Below, piece by piece: positions 23,079 through 33,600 of a stretch of 64,000 nucleotides of DNA. The DNA comes from Hyaloscypha bicolor E (taxonomy: Eukaryota; Ascomycota; Leotiomycetes; Helotiales; Hyaloscyphaceae). Made by a program: the position numbers and the translations under genes. Location of the stretch: assembly GCF_002865645.1 (NCBI RefSeq), contig NW_020194615.1:620001-684000 (forward strand), written 5' to 3'. Each line of letters opens with the position of its first letter. Within the stretch, counting starts at the first letter, position 1. The notes below the pieces were generated by a model. That model saw only the letters and a program-made list of their open reading frames with translations. It made no database searches and was not told where the DNA came from.

Positions 23079-24038
23079 ATGTCTGCCATACATGAATGGA
23101 GGAATGTAAAGTTCTTTCAGGAGCTTCCTGACCCCGACAATACTCTCAGCTTCCACGACAGCAGCTTCACCCGTTTCCCCGATTTCCCAATCGAGCTGAG
23201 AAAGATGATCTGGGAGGCCGCCATCGAGTTGGTGCCACAGCAGTTGATCTATGTCAACGACTTTCTCTATCGGCCGGTTTGCGAACGTCAGCCTTCTTTC
23301 ATCTGGGATCTCTTTCAAGTCAACCGGGAGAGCCGCAAAATCATTCGTGCAGAATACATATTTGTAGGCTCTGGAAGATATGCAGAACCTACAATCAATC
23401 GAGATGGATGGTATTTAAACAAGTCACGAGATATCCTTTGCATTTACGACTGTCTGCTCGAGCGGACTGGGAATTCCATCTTTATAGAGGAAGACCGCAT
23501 CCAATCATACAACGAAAAATACATTGAATACTCCGCCACGTATTCTAGCCACTACTTCAAATGGAAACAATACTATTTCGACTGTGTCAAGGCAATGAAG
23601 AGAGTAGAGATTCGCAGACCGAACATAGATCACGATACACAGGCAAATATCGACTCCGCGAGGGATGTTGTCGATGAGCACCTAAAATTTCCGCAATATT
23701 TGGCCAACTTTCCTTCCATGAAGGAGGTCAAAGTAGTCCCTCATCGATGGAGCTCCAGGAGCAAAAAGGAGATGGAGATCTGCGAGACGATTTTAGCGAC
23801 ACTCTTGGAGGACTTTCAAGCAACAGACAAAACGTACCGAATTCCGAATATCACGTTTAAGCAAGACTCCCCCGAGCAGATGGCTCTCGAAGAGCTTGAA
23901 GGAGACTGGCAGGACAATCTCTTTATGGGTTTGCCTGAAGATTATGAAGAGTTCCTCTTAGACTCATCCCCAGAAGCTGACGAGGAGTTCAATTACATGG
24001 TGGGCTTGTACGCTTCGGACTTGGCACTGGAAGAATAG
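23079..24038 (+). CDS. 2EXR domain protein
   Basis: Intronless gene of 319 residues. Residues about 30-110 carry the fungal-specific 2EXR domain: FTRFPDFPIELRKMIWEAA, then FQVNRESRKIIRAEY. The LPxELRxxIW and VNRESR landmarks define the family. The remainder is acidic with a conserved-looking MKRVEI stretch and an acidic C-terminus (LEELEGDWQDN and onward). 2EXR proteins are greatly expanded in Pezizomycotina and of unknown biochemical function. A second 2EXR gene lies 0.85 kb downstream on the same strand, suggesting local duplication. The start is chosen at the first ATG before the domain. Confidence 0.9.
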   Translation: MSAIHEWRNVKFFQELPDPDNTLSFHDSSFTRFPDFPIELRKMIWEAAIELVPQQLIYVNDFLYRPVCERQPSFIWDLFQVNRESRKIIRAEYIFVGSGRYAEPTINRDGWYLNKSRDILCIYDCLLERTGNSIFIEEDRIQSYNEKYIEYSATYSSHYFKWKQYYFDCVKAMKRVEIRRPNIDHDTQANIDSARDVVDEHLKFPQYLANFPSMKEVKVVPHRWSSRSKKEMEICETILATLLEDFQATDKTYRIPNITFKQDSPEQMALEELEGDWQDNLFMGLPEDYEEFLLDSSPEADEEFNYMVGLYASDLALEE

Positions 24039-24881
24039 AGGGGTGATGTGGATATTCAATTTTGGACAATGTAAAAAGCCGTGTTCGAATCCGTTGCTCA
24101 ACTAAAACAGATTTAAGACACATTTAATTTCTTGCAGACCGGGTTTCAAGACCATGAGCTCTTTTGGTATTTATGTTAAGTGATAGGCAATTTCGGGACC
24201 GAACCAGACATATTATTCCTTCAGCAGTTTGGGTGCGCTTCATCCCCTTGAAATTGATTCTTGAAGGGGAGGTTGGGAATACGAGTACTGCGGATTCACT
24301 GTCCGATATCCGGAGCAGAGCCGCCATTTGCAAATTTCTTCAGTCTCAGAGTTTGCTCGCGATGTCACTCAGAATTTGGAAACACAAAAGCCTCTCTTTT
24401 TATTCAAAAGCTCCTTGAGATCTGTTAGGATAAGTGCTCTATCTACAGATAATACCATGGGCTACGAGGGAGCCTATCTCCTTGTCCTAAGTTCTGAAGG
24501 CAAGCGGCAAATGACCATTCTATTGCACGCCGCCTTTATAATAAATTCGGTGCTAAGGAAGCTATCGCGATCTCGCGAGCAGTGCCCTCAGATCGCGACA
24601 CAAACAAAGAAACCTTTTGCAAAACAATACTATCCGCAACCCATCAGCTCTATGGTGTGCACCACAGGTGTCTGTTGAGACAATTGATCATGAAATTCCG
24701 ATCTCGAAAGATCCCCAACAGTGTCATCAGGGAGACTTCCCCAGACTGGCCCGATGACGTGGCGACAGGCGAAGTACGCGACGAGCAAGGTCCAGATCTG
24801 CACAATGGTAAATGATTGATTGCACCCATGCCTTTCCGTAAAGATATCTGACAATCTGGTTTAGCAGGAGCTGACAAAAGC
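24039..24881. other. Intergenic between two 2EXR genes
   Basis: No gene supported. Short overlapping frames are present on both strands. Confidence 0.4.
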
Positions 24882-25654
24882 ATGATAAACACAAAGACCG
24901 CCTCATCGAAGTCCAATGCTACCCCCCATCCCTGTCCACCTTCTACCGAAAGCGCCATCTTCCATCCATTCCCAAAGCTAGCCCTCGAAATTCGACGCAT
25001 GATATGGAAAGAAACCTTCCCACCTGAGCAGATAATTTCCTTGGTCATTCCAAAAGAATATTACCAGAAGCGCAAGGATCAACAACGTCCATTGCCCGCT
25101 GCTCTCCATGTCAACCAGGAAAGTAGGCAGGTAACCCTGGAAAATTATGTTATCCTTAGCCACTTCACCAATGAGAGGTTTCCCACCTTCGGATGTCCCT
25201 CGGCCCTTCCCGTCTGCTTCGATCCTGCTCGAGATCGCATCGCCACCACACTCAACACCCTGTTCTACAAGACGGAGCTAAAGGACATCGCACAAAAATT
25301 GCTGAAGAAAACACCGCGTCTCGCAACTAAATTGAGAGAGAGCACTGTTGAGGTTGACTTCCATGGTTTGAAATTCTGGGCCTGGCACATATGGTCTCTG
25401 GGGACTCTCGATGTTCAGAATGGTCGATATTTTATGGCTGGCATGTTGCCGTACTTCACGAACTCCAGTATATCCAACTGTATCTCGGGTCTGACCACAA
25501 GCCTACTGAGCAAAGAAAGAACTCGCCTTCTTATACGTGGGAATCTCTGGAGGAGATGGAGGGATACCGAGCCCAAGTCCAAGAATACTTTGAAGAGTTG
25601 AAGAAGCACAACCCGGCTTACAACATCCCAGAGATCATTTGTGAAATGGGTTGA
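24882..25654 (+). pseudogene. 2EXR domain protein gene, frameshifted
   Basis: The first frame (from ATG 24882) carries a 2EXR domain: FHPFPKLALEIRRMIW and LHVNQESRQVTLENY. After MLPYFT near 25460 the coding signal moves to another frame, which continues LQYIQLYLGSDHKP and runs to a TGA at 25652-25654. One missing base at about 25461 would explain this, because the codons on either side then read smoothly as one C-terminal region. It is either a recent pseudogene or an assembly/sequencing error in a short A run. The downstream frame keeps family-like composition (YRAQVQEYFEELKKH), so the lesion is recent. It is a tandem neighbour of the intact 2EXR gene at 23079. Confidence 0.75.
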
Positions 25655-26345
25655 CGTTTGGTCAGTCGACGCTAGTCTAGTCATTGATGCAACTCTTGCG
25701 CTTGGATGTGGAGGAGCGAGTGTGGAATGGAACGGAGAAACAAGGAATGGTATAACATGGGTGGGTAGTGATGTTGGCGGCTGGTTCTTTTTCTTAGGCA
25801 GTGAAGTGGATACACGGAATCGCACGAGTCAACTTCAGGGGGGAGAAAAATGTACCCGACCAAATCCTAAGCAATGCAGAGGACTTCTTCAAGATATTGA
25901 GGAGCCGGATGTTGATGTGACCTTCCAGCATGCCTCGCTTAACAACTCCCTGAACGGAAAGACCAGGAAGTCCTGATCGCGGTGGTTCCACGGCCGTCGC
26001 TCTCCACGGCTGGCTTATCCTGTTCAATCATCTCTTACCACGACTCACCTTAGGTGACGCTCAGTCCCGTGTATCCAAGACCGACGAGGCCGTGTAAAGA
26101 GCAGGCGTTTGTCAAGGGTCACGTGCACTGGCTGCCTAATGTAAGGACACATGTGGTGCTGTGGGCTCTTGGCATTGGGTTATTTAGAGCTGCTCGTTGG
26201 CCATTAAATCGCAACTCGTCAACCATTCGCAGCCAAATGACGCGGCCCCACTGTATGCCAAGTCAACCCCCTTTTTGCAAAACGCCAACCCGTTCAGTCT
26301 CTTCGTTTTGCTTTACACGATCAGCACTAGTTGGGGAACGCAAAA
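25655..26345. other. Intergenic, nothing convincing
   Basis: About 0.7 kb. A gtcacgtgcac site occurs near 26119. Short frames only. Confidence 0.4.
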
Positions 26346-27272
26346 ATGAGTCCAAAAATCAATACCTCGCGCTTCTACTTCGAGTGGAAAGGCCACACCA
26401 TTCCTGATGCCACCGCTTTCCATGCCACCACCCTTTCACTAAGGCCGAACAAACCCATCATATACCTCGCTGGCGACTCCTCCTTCGACAACAAATACTG
26501 GGTCCCATCAAGCGGTCCAGGAGGTGAACCTCTCACCGTGGAAGTGCCTGAAATCTATCGCGCAACCCTCGACCGACCACACCCAAAGCCGGATATTGCA
26601 TTCTGGCTGAATCATTTCCTGGGTGGGCAGGCAACAACTCTCAACTTGGCTGTTGAAGCATCTACCTAAAAAGAACGAGACAAGGATCTGCTGGAGCATG
26701 ATACGTTCATCAGAGACAACATCCGTGCTGAGGACATTCTCATCGTCTCAGTCGGCGCGAATGATATCGCAATGAGGCCAACTCTCGCAACCATGCGCAA
26801 CATGCTTCAGCTTGCGTGGTTGACCCCGCGAAGTTCTCTTGAGAAGGGAACAGCTTGGTCTCTGAGCCACTTTACGGATATGTTCAAAACCCAGGTGGAA
26901 GCATATGTGTCAAAAATTGTCGAGAAGCAAAAGCCTCGAGCAGTCATCGTGTGCATGATATACTTTCCTCTGGAAGCGGGGGCTGTGAAACAAAAGAGTT
27001 GGGCAGATCCTCAGCTGAAGGTCTTGGGTTATAATCGATTTCCAGGACATCTGCAAACTGCTATCACGAAAATGTATGAGCTTGCAACGACGAAGGTTCA
27101 GATACCGGGGGTAAAAGTTGTGCCATGCGCACTTTATGAGGCTCTGGATGGAAAGCACAATGAGGATTATACCGCGAGGGTAGAACCAAGCGCTGAAGGG
27201 GGACACAAGATGGCATTGAAGTTGAAGAAGATCATTGAATCCTTGATTGCAGGCGGCGAGCAGCAAATTTGA
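26346..27272 (+). pseudogene. SGNH hydrolase-type protein with in-frame stop
   Basis: From ATG 26346 one frame runs 927 bp to TGA 27270-27272, broken by a single TAA at 26667-26669 after LNLAVEAST. Before the stop is block I of SGNH hydrolases (YLAGDSSFDNKYW, nucleophile Ser in GDS). After it, in the same frame, come IVSVGANDIAM (block III GxND with Asn/Asp) and a C-terminal EGGHKMA segment in the place of the catalytic His. Both halves keep coherent coding sequence without other lesions, so one nonsense change (or assembly error) inactivated, or splits, a protein of about 308 residues. The family includes esterases and lipases; no signal peptide is present, so it would be intracellular. Confidence 0.8.
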
Positions 27273-27512
27273 ATTTCGGGGCTGCTTCTGAGCTGACTTG
27301 AGGCTGACTTGAGGGAAAGCGGTGGGGCTGACATGGGGCGAGAAATTCTTCTTTGGAAAGTTTACAATCCTAATCCGAGCGGACTTTGCTTGAAACATTA
27401 GGATCAATGAGATGGAAAGAGAGCCCTGTAATTTTAGTGATACGTATACCAAACGATACCAAATTTAGCGAACAATCCCTGAATACCCTGCCTAGAAGAA
27501 TTCCCCAGCCCG

Positions 27513-28052
27513 CTAAACTCCCTGGAACAATCCACACTCGCTTCGCTCAGCCTTCGACGGCAACCCAGCAAGCTTCCTTTTCACGCCTTCAATCAACTCT
27601 CCCACACCCCCAACGCACTCAATCCCATACCTTTCACAAACAACCCACACATTCCCCTTCTTTGGATAATGTTCCGAACAACCAACGACACACTTCCCAC
27701 TCCTAGCCCACAACCCTAATTCCATCAACGTGATCGGCGCAGGCGTCCTCGGTCCAAAATACACGGCCATAATATCAGCAGCCTCCATCCCATCCAGCTC
27801 CCACTTCACCTGCTCAGCCCACGGCTTGAACGACGGGTCTTCTTTCCATGTTGAATCCCAGTCTGGGCGATGAGGATTGAGGAGTGTGACGTCCAGATGG
27901 GAGAGCGAAGCTGTCATTGTCTTTTGCCATGTTGTGGGTGGGGTGTCGATTGAGCCGGACAGGAAGACTGTCAGGCCGGTCTTACTGTAGGCTTTCGGGG
28001 CCATGACTTTCCGAAAGTTTGGATGGGCTCCGGTGGTCTCTGTTGAGGACAT
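27513..28052 (-). CDS. Nucleoside 2-deoxyribosyltransferase-like protein
   Basis: Intronless, 179 residues, convergent with the SGNH gene (240 bp apart). The N-terminus has a strand-turn VFLSGSID followed by a Trp-Gln (TTWQKTM). Then come LLNPHRPDWDSTW, and the segment from WAEQVKWELDGMEAADIMAVYFGP through PITLMELGLWARSGK; these are landmarks of the Nuc_deoxyri_tr2-like group. In classical enzymes the Glu of the LMELG region is the nucleophile (Glu113 here), and Asp and Asn residues position the deoxyribose. Such proteins move the sugar between bases or hydrolyse modified nucleotides in salvage or detoxification. The substrate is not predictable. No targeting signal. Confidence 0.8.
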   Translation of the reverse strand: MSSTETTGAHPNFRKVMAPKAYSKTGLTVFLSGSIDTPPTTWQKTMTASLSHLDVTLLNPHRPDWDSTWKEDPSFKPWAEQVKWELDGMEAADIMAVYFGPRTPAPITLMELGLWARSGKCVVGCSEHYPKKGNVWVVCERYGIECVGGVGELIEGVKRKLAGLPSKAERSECGLFQGV

Positions 28053-29209
28053 TTTGATCGTGATTGTGAAGGTTGAGTGAGGCTGGGCTGAGAGTGAAAT
28101 CCGGAGGTTTGGTCTCGGTGTTGCCTGGATCAGGCTATAGATTGCTCAACGCAACATCGGGGCTTGGGATGTGATTGGTTGGACATCACAAATGTGAAGT
28201 CTTAGCTTCCTGCGGGTTTCAAAATATAAGAGCCTTTCGGAATGAAAAGAAGAATGAAATCTACTGAGTGAGGAGAGGAAAAGCTGGGGCTGCAGGGGTT
28301 ATGCAAGCGGCGGCGGTTAGGTATCTAGTGATTGCCCCACCACCCTCTGCCTCATTGTGAAACTTCTCGGAGATCCAGGCAAACCTGGCCCATCTGTGAT
28401 GTTGTGGCTACGGTTTTCTTAACTCTGTAGGTAACGAGAAAGAATGCTCCTTGGCCAGCGACCCGGTAATAATGGTAGTTTCCGGAGAACTGTAGAATCC
28501 CAGCCAGACTTGGCAGACAGTGAGGCTGGAGCAGTGCCTGTTCGAGTGCTTGTCGGGGGATGTCTAGATCTGGATCTTGGATGAAAGCTTCAAATTGGGA
28601 GTTTTGGGAACTGGTAAATGTTTTTTATATGGGCTGGTGGCGTCCTCTAGCCACTTGTAAGGGTTGGGATTTTAACTAGACCGGATTTGAGGCTGATGAA
28701 GTGGTCTGTCGCTGAGCTTCTTGGGGCGGAGGGGTACCCCATTTTGAGCAGTGGTCGCTGTACTTGTCGACTCCAATGCAACAATTGAGATGTTGCTTGA
28801 AGGTTAAAATGCCAGTTTTCCGGAGCATGGAAAGAATGGTTTCAACGAGTCAAAAGCTGGTCTGCATACTTCTGCTGGTCGTTGGGCCTAATAACCTAAG
28901 ATAAAATCCCGGGGTTCCTCGGTGTAGGAGTCATCGGATTTGGCCCTCGCTGGTGTTCTTTTGATAGGGAGTTAGGGTTGGAGTAGTTGCTGTTCCGCTG
29001 AACCATAGTGGCTAAAGATTCGAAGATGGTGGCAAGGCCTGAAATACAGCGAGCGATAGCCTATAATTATACGAACCCGGCCGCCACCCACACGGATTAC
29101 TCATCGTGGCCGGAGCCGAGGTCTGCGCATCAACGACCTCAGACAAACCTGCAGCATCGGCCCGGAACCTTCACACTCTCCTGACCAGTCATCTCTAACC
29201 ACCGACGAC
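28053..29209. other. Intergenic between divergent genes
   Basis: About 1.15 kb separating the deoxyribosyltransferase-like gene (minus) and the transcription factor (plus). It holds both promoters. No further gene or repeat seen. Confidence 0.45.
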
Positions 29210-31344
29210 ATGGCAACCACCGGTATACCACGCTCAGGCCCTGTTGCTGATGTTGCCTGTTCGAGTTGTCGCCGGCTGAAGGTAGAGGCCAGCTCATTGA
29301 TCCCGAGGCAGAGCTGACATCGGATCAGATGAAATGTATCGGATCCGACAATCCACCATGCTCTCGATGTGCAAAAGCTGGGCGTGAGTGCGTTGTGCAA
29401 CGACCAGCTCGTACCAACCATCCGTCTGGAACGAGCACTCCAAACTCCCATGTTCGCATGAACGGCCCTTCCTCTCATTTGAGAGCTGAGGAGCGGGTAG
29501 CCAGAATCAACTCTCACGATGAGCAGCCCGGGCCAAGACATCATCATAACTTCTCACCAATCAACTCTGCTGTTTCAGTAACCAATGAGCCGGCGTTGCC
29601 ATCAACATATACAACTCCACCTTATTCAACGGTTTGCAACCCACCAGAAGGATCCCCCAATCACGTCGCAAAAGACATGGATTCTCACATAACCCGGAAG
29701 CGGAGAAGGATAGGCCCTGCTGGCCAACCTTCACTATCACTCATCCCGGCCGATCCCAACAATAATCCCATCCCCGAGAGGGATATCATTCAATATATCG
29801 ATATGTAAGTCCCCGGCTGAGTTGTAGTGGACTACATACTGACTGAATAGTTTTCGAAAACGTCTGCTCAATTTCATCCCGGTCATCGTTGCAGAAGATC
29901 TCGACACCGCTCAATTGCTATCTACAAAGAGACAACTCGCTTGGTGCATCTGCTACGTCACAGCACGCTACATCCCTGGAGGAGATTTAGCAAGGGCAAA
30001 GCTCGTCCCAGCTGTTGCAACAATTCTCCGAGAAATGAACTTCCTGCCGAAAAGCGAGGACGAAGAATGGACGATGCTGCAAGCCCTATCCGTGCTTTAC
30101 GCGTACCGGCCATCAGGGAATGGAATCTCCATCGGCGATAGCACTTTTGAAATTTCACAGTGGACTATCAAGGGGTATATTGAAGCATACGCACTTAATC
30201 TTGGTGTCCACCGGTCAATATCGACTTTGAAGGCTTCTACTCGGTCAGGAGGTCCAGAAATCATTTCTAGTATTGGATTCAAGAAATATATTTACTGGCT
30301 CTGGCTCTTCAACACGTCTCACCAGTAAGACACCTGCCAATAATATGACAATTTTACTTAAACTTCATCTAGCTATTCTGTAATTACAGGAACACCTCCA
30401 AGCATACGGGAAGATGCTACAATTCGAATAGCTCCCGAAATCCTTCAAGGGATGGATGTTTCACCTTCTGTCTTACAAGTATTAGCGGAAACTGAATTAT
30501 GTCTTTTGTGGGGAAAGGTATGTGAATATGTTTAGCTCCCAACTACCCTGAGTTCTCCTCTGACATCAATAGGCGGGTCTTGAAGTTCCTGGTCTTAGTG
30601 AATGGTGGTGTCCCGCCGACCTCACAGATGCCCCTTCAAATAACGTCGAGCCAAGCATGCTCGACAAAGTGGATACCCTCCTTCAATCCTGGTCCGAGAA
30701 ATGGACTTCGTTCTTCCCTTCAGGTTTGTTCCCCGGCCTCAATTTTAAGCATCTTGCTGAAATCAGCAGAACCTCTAGGTCAAGACATAGATTTCCATTT
30801 CCGCTTCACTCGCTTCTGCCTCAGCACCTACTCGGTGCAAAATCTCAAACTCGTTGGTGCCAACGGCTTGAGTAATTTTCAGCAAGACGCTCTGAATAGA
30901 AGTATTGCAGCAGCTGTTAGTTTCTGCAAATTAACGTTGGAATTGGGACCGGCTATTCGGGATGCGGCTCGGTACATGGCTGACTTTGGCTTCGTGATGA
31001 TTTCATCCGCATGCATTTTCATCGTACAAGCTTGTGAGAATTTCTACTCGAGCGTGAACGGAGCGGCAGACTATTTGAGCGATGTGGAAGCCGTTGCACA
31101 GATGCTAAAGGAGTTTGCTGTTAATTCTAACCAAGGGCCGAGCTTGCAGGCTCGTGTTATTTTGGGGAGATTACAGAAAATGAATGAGACCAGGTCTCTT
31201 GTCGGGCCTAGGGATATCAGTAATAGACCAGGAGAGGAGATAATGGGGCAAGATTTTCGGTTTGGTCATGGGGGTGAGGAAGGGTTCGTGAATGATCCGC
31301 TGTGGAATTTGCTTAATTTCTTTCCTGATATACCTTTAGTATAA
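29210..31344 (+). CDS. Zn(II)2Cys6 fungal transcription factor
   Basis: Six-exon model: 29210-29281, 29329-29804, 29851-30324, 30373-30517, 30573-30723, 30767-31344. Introns are 43-55 bp and all junctions keep frame, giving about 631 residues. The binuclear zinc cluster has Cys at 17, 20, 27, 35, 38 and 45 (C-x2-C-x6-C-x7-C-x2-C-x6-C); the first intron falls inside it, right after CRRLK, a common place in fungal regulators. A nuclear-signal-like RKRRR lies near residue 170. The middle region matches the helical fungal-specific transcription factor domain in style (QLAWCICYVTARYIPGG, LQALSVLYAY, KKYIYWLWLF). It would bind DNA as a dimer and regulate unknown targets; the adjacent genes give no clear pathway. 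The last intron has a CAGCAG acceptor that could give two isoforms differing by one residue. Confidence 0.88.
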
Positions 31345-32105
31345 ATGATCAATGTTTCTAGCCTTGCTCAAATATTATTTCAACTAGCTTATAGTAAATT
31401 AAACAACTCCTCACCCAGCTACCTGGTGCTCAATTTACCCTCATCTCCAAGCTTCCGGGCCTTCACCGACAACCTCATCGTTTCTCCTTGAACAAGGTTA
31501 ATGCCCTTTTCATCCCACACAAGTTGTATGTCAAATAATTTAATTAATTATAAATTGGCAGGTAATTAAAGGAAATTAAATTAAGTCATAACGGTAGTAA
31601 TTAAAATTATAATTAATCAATTCCTTAATCGAATTAAATGCAATCAACTAATTGGTCACGTGATGTCACGTGACTGTGGAGAATGCGCTGGAATGGCACC
31701 ACTTTCAGAGGTTCATGGAAATCTATTGCCTCGCTAAGACAAAAAAGCTCGTTGAATCAAGTGTATTGCGGCATTCTCCTTGGCATTGTTTTCATTCGAT
31801 TCCGAAATAACAATATCTGGAAACTCCGTAACACAATGAGATGGACGTAAGAAATCGTTCAGTAGCACTTGTTCAAATAATATCGCTCCAGTCCTCAAAT
31901 CCCGGATCTTGATATAGACATCAATGACCAAGTTCTCAAGACTCAGATTCACACCCCAGGCTTCCCACCCCTTTGGTATTCTTCTCAGTTGGTCGTGATT
32001 GGTTGGCTCTTTCTTTTGATTGCCCAGAATGCCATCTTGGGTCTCAAATGATAGTCAGCGACGGACCAGGAATTTACTGCTAACAGCCGCTAATTTGCTA
32101 GACAA
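31345..32105 (-). other. AT-rich spacer with possible coding remnant
   Basis: Mostly intergenic and AT-rich at 31510-31660. A CACGTG pair in inverted arrangement (cacgtgatgtcacgtgac) lies at about 31658-31675. On the minus strand, 31990-31734 reads as coherent protein (RIPKGWEAWGVNLSLENL, then FPDIVISESNENN) without a start, possibly a last exon or remnant of the small gene at 32106-32550. Confidence 0.3.
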
Positions 32106-32550
32106 TTAAGCCTTCGCAGAGCTCTCGGCTGGGCCATGTCCATTGGCGTTTCCAAGAACGGTATGCTGTTGCGAATGCTTCTGATCGATGAGCTGTGTTG
32201 AATAGATATGATCGTCGATTGTTGCTGTTGAGGTTTGACGCTGGAAGATTGCATTCGAGGTACCTGTAAAGGTTTGTTAGAGCTATATGAAACGGTAGTT
32301 GTCAGAATTTTCTATATTTCTTTAAACTTTCTGAACCACTAGTAGCCTTATCATGCCACTTGACTGCCTGGTTGGCAACGGTATTCTCACCTGCGCTGAC
32401 ATTGTTCTCAGAATATTCCTCAACTGTCGGCTTTATAATCCAGCCCCGCGAGAGCTTGATAGAGGTAATCTTCGTTATTGCCCGCCCGTGTTCCCATACA
32501 ATAGCGGTGTCTCGATCTCTTGACATTTTGTCTTGCTTTGATCTCGGCAT
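32106..32550 (-). CDS. Hypothetical small protein next to MITE
   Basis: Two-exon model: 32550-32391 and 32263-32106. The 127-bp intron (GTGAGA donor, TTTACAG acceptor) joins in phase 1 for 105 residues. The N-terminus is basic (MPRSKQDKMSRDRD). The rest is polar with Gln/His/Ser-rich sequence at the C-terminus (LIDQKHSQQHTVLGNANG). No recognised domain. The start codon lies only 2 bp from the target-site duplication of the MITE at 32561, so the element has either replaced the promoter or cut off upstream exons. It may be a relic rather than a working gene. Confidence 0.4.
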
Positions 32551-32560
32551 TTGGAAGGTG

Positions 32561-32998
32561 CAGTGTGCGAAAAAATTAATCAGATTAATTAATTAATTCA
32601 TGAATATTCATGAATAGCGTGAATAGAATTTGATTAACGTGATACTTATGTAATTTGATTAGATTAGAATAATTAATCATGATTATTCATGAATACCTTG
32701 ATTAATATATACGTGACTACAGCACGTGATAGTCTAGCCTAATTAAGTAAGGTTCTTGCTCTAGCACTGCCTTAGCGAGCTTTTCTCTCTAGAAGCATGG
32801 TAGCACAAGAGCCTGAACCTTACCTAATTAGGCCAACATGTCACGTGCTACGGTCACGTGTACATTAATCAAGTTATTCATGAATATTCATGATTAGCTT
32901 AATTAATTCGTGAATAGAATATGATTAATGAGAAAACTTCATGAATAGATTAGATTAATAGCCATTAATCTAATCTAATCTATTCATTTCTCACACTG
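32561..32998. mobile_element. hAT-type MITE, 438 bp
   Basis: The left end is CAGTGTGCGAAA and the right end TTTCTCACACTG, giving inverted terminal repeats with the CAGTG start of hAT elements. The element is flanked by perfect 8-bp direct repeats GGAAGGTG (32553-32560 and 32999-33006), the target-site duplication length of hAT transposons. Most of the interior is also an imperfect palindrome: the left inner arm (gcacgtgatagtctagccta) is mirrored by the right inner arm around 32780. No transposase is encoded, so it is non-autonomous. Confidence 0.93.
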
Positions 32999-33006
32999 GG
33001 AAGGTG

Positions 33007-33600
33007 TGGTCGGAAGCGTGGAAGAGTCCGCTGGTATCTATCACGCACTAGTGACGAAGGTGGGAGTGCTATTGCGAAAGAAAAGTATTGTTCCGCCCTC
33101 GTCAAACAATGAACACTTAACGAGTTCGATCTCCCTGATGGCGATCCTTTTTACCTGTCCCATCGGCGTGATCGAATACTGTGTGGGCTGTTGGATCAAC
33201 AACATCAAGAAGAGAAACCTTGAGTGTGTGTAGCAGTTGCTTTCCATGGGTAAATCGTCACTAGATCTGAGGGTTTTGGATACTAAACACTGTTTTGGCT
33301 AGTCTATTGACAAAGAGAGCGGTTTTTTCGTTAATAGTCTGCCCGTCTAGGGTGATCTCGAGTTTGATTGTCCCCGTAGTGCCTTCGATCTCCGCAGATA
33401 CAGATATTCAAAGCATCCCTAGGTTATTGGAAATTTTTGCCGAGAAAGAGAAGTCTGAAATCAGTGTTCGAGGTAGACTGTCTTCGAAGGACCACAAGTC
33501 ATTAACTTGGACCCCCAATCCTAGCCCTGCAACACAATTTAGTCAAGTAATAAAACGTGCAGTAACTCAAGATTGATATAGTGTTCTCGCGCTTTTCTCA
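33007..33600 (-). pseudogene. Degraded coding remnant beside MITE
   Basis: On the minus strand a frame around 33410-33260 reads like protein (TIKLEITLDGQTINEKTALF), hits two adjacent stops (TAG TGA), then continues in the same frame (HTLKVSLLDVVDPTAH, HADGTGK) before the frame breaks. No start or known domain. It may be the upstream part of the gene interrupted by the MITE. The identity is unknown and the case rests on composition and frame continuity only. Confidence 0.3.

Noticed and set aside
24083..24092. GTTCGAATCC resembling a tRNA T-loop
   Set aside because: The flanking bases do not form a T-stem and no acceptor, D- or anticodon arm can be folded around it.
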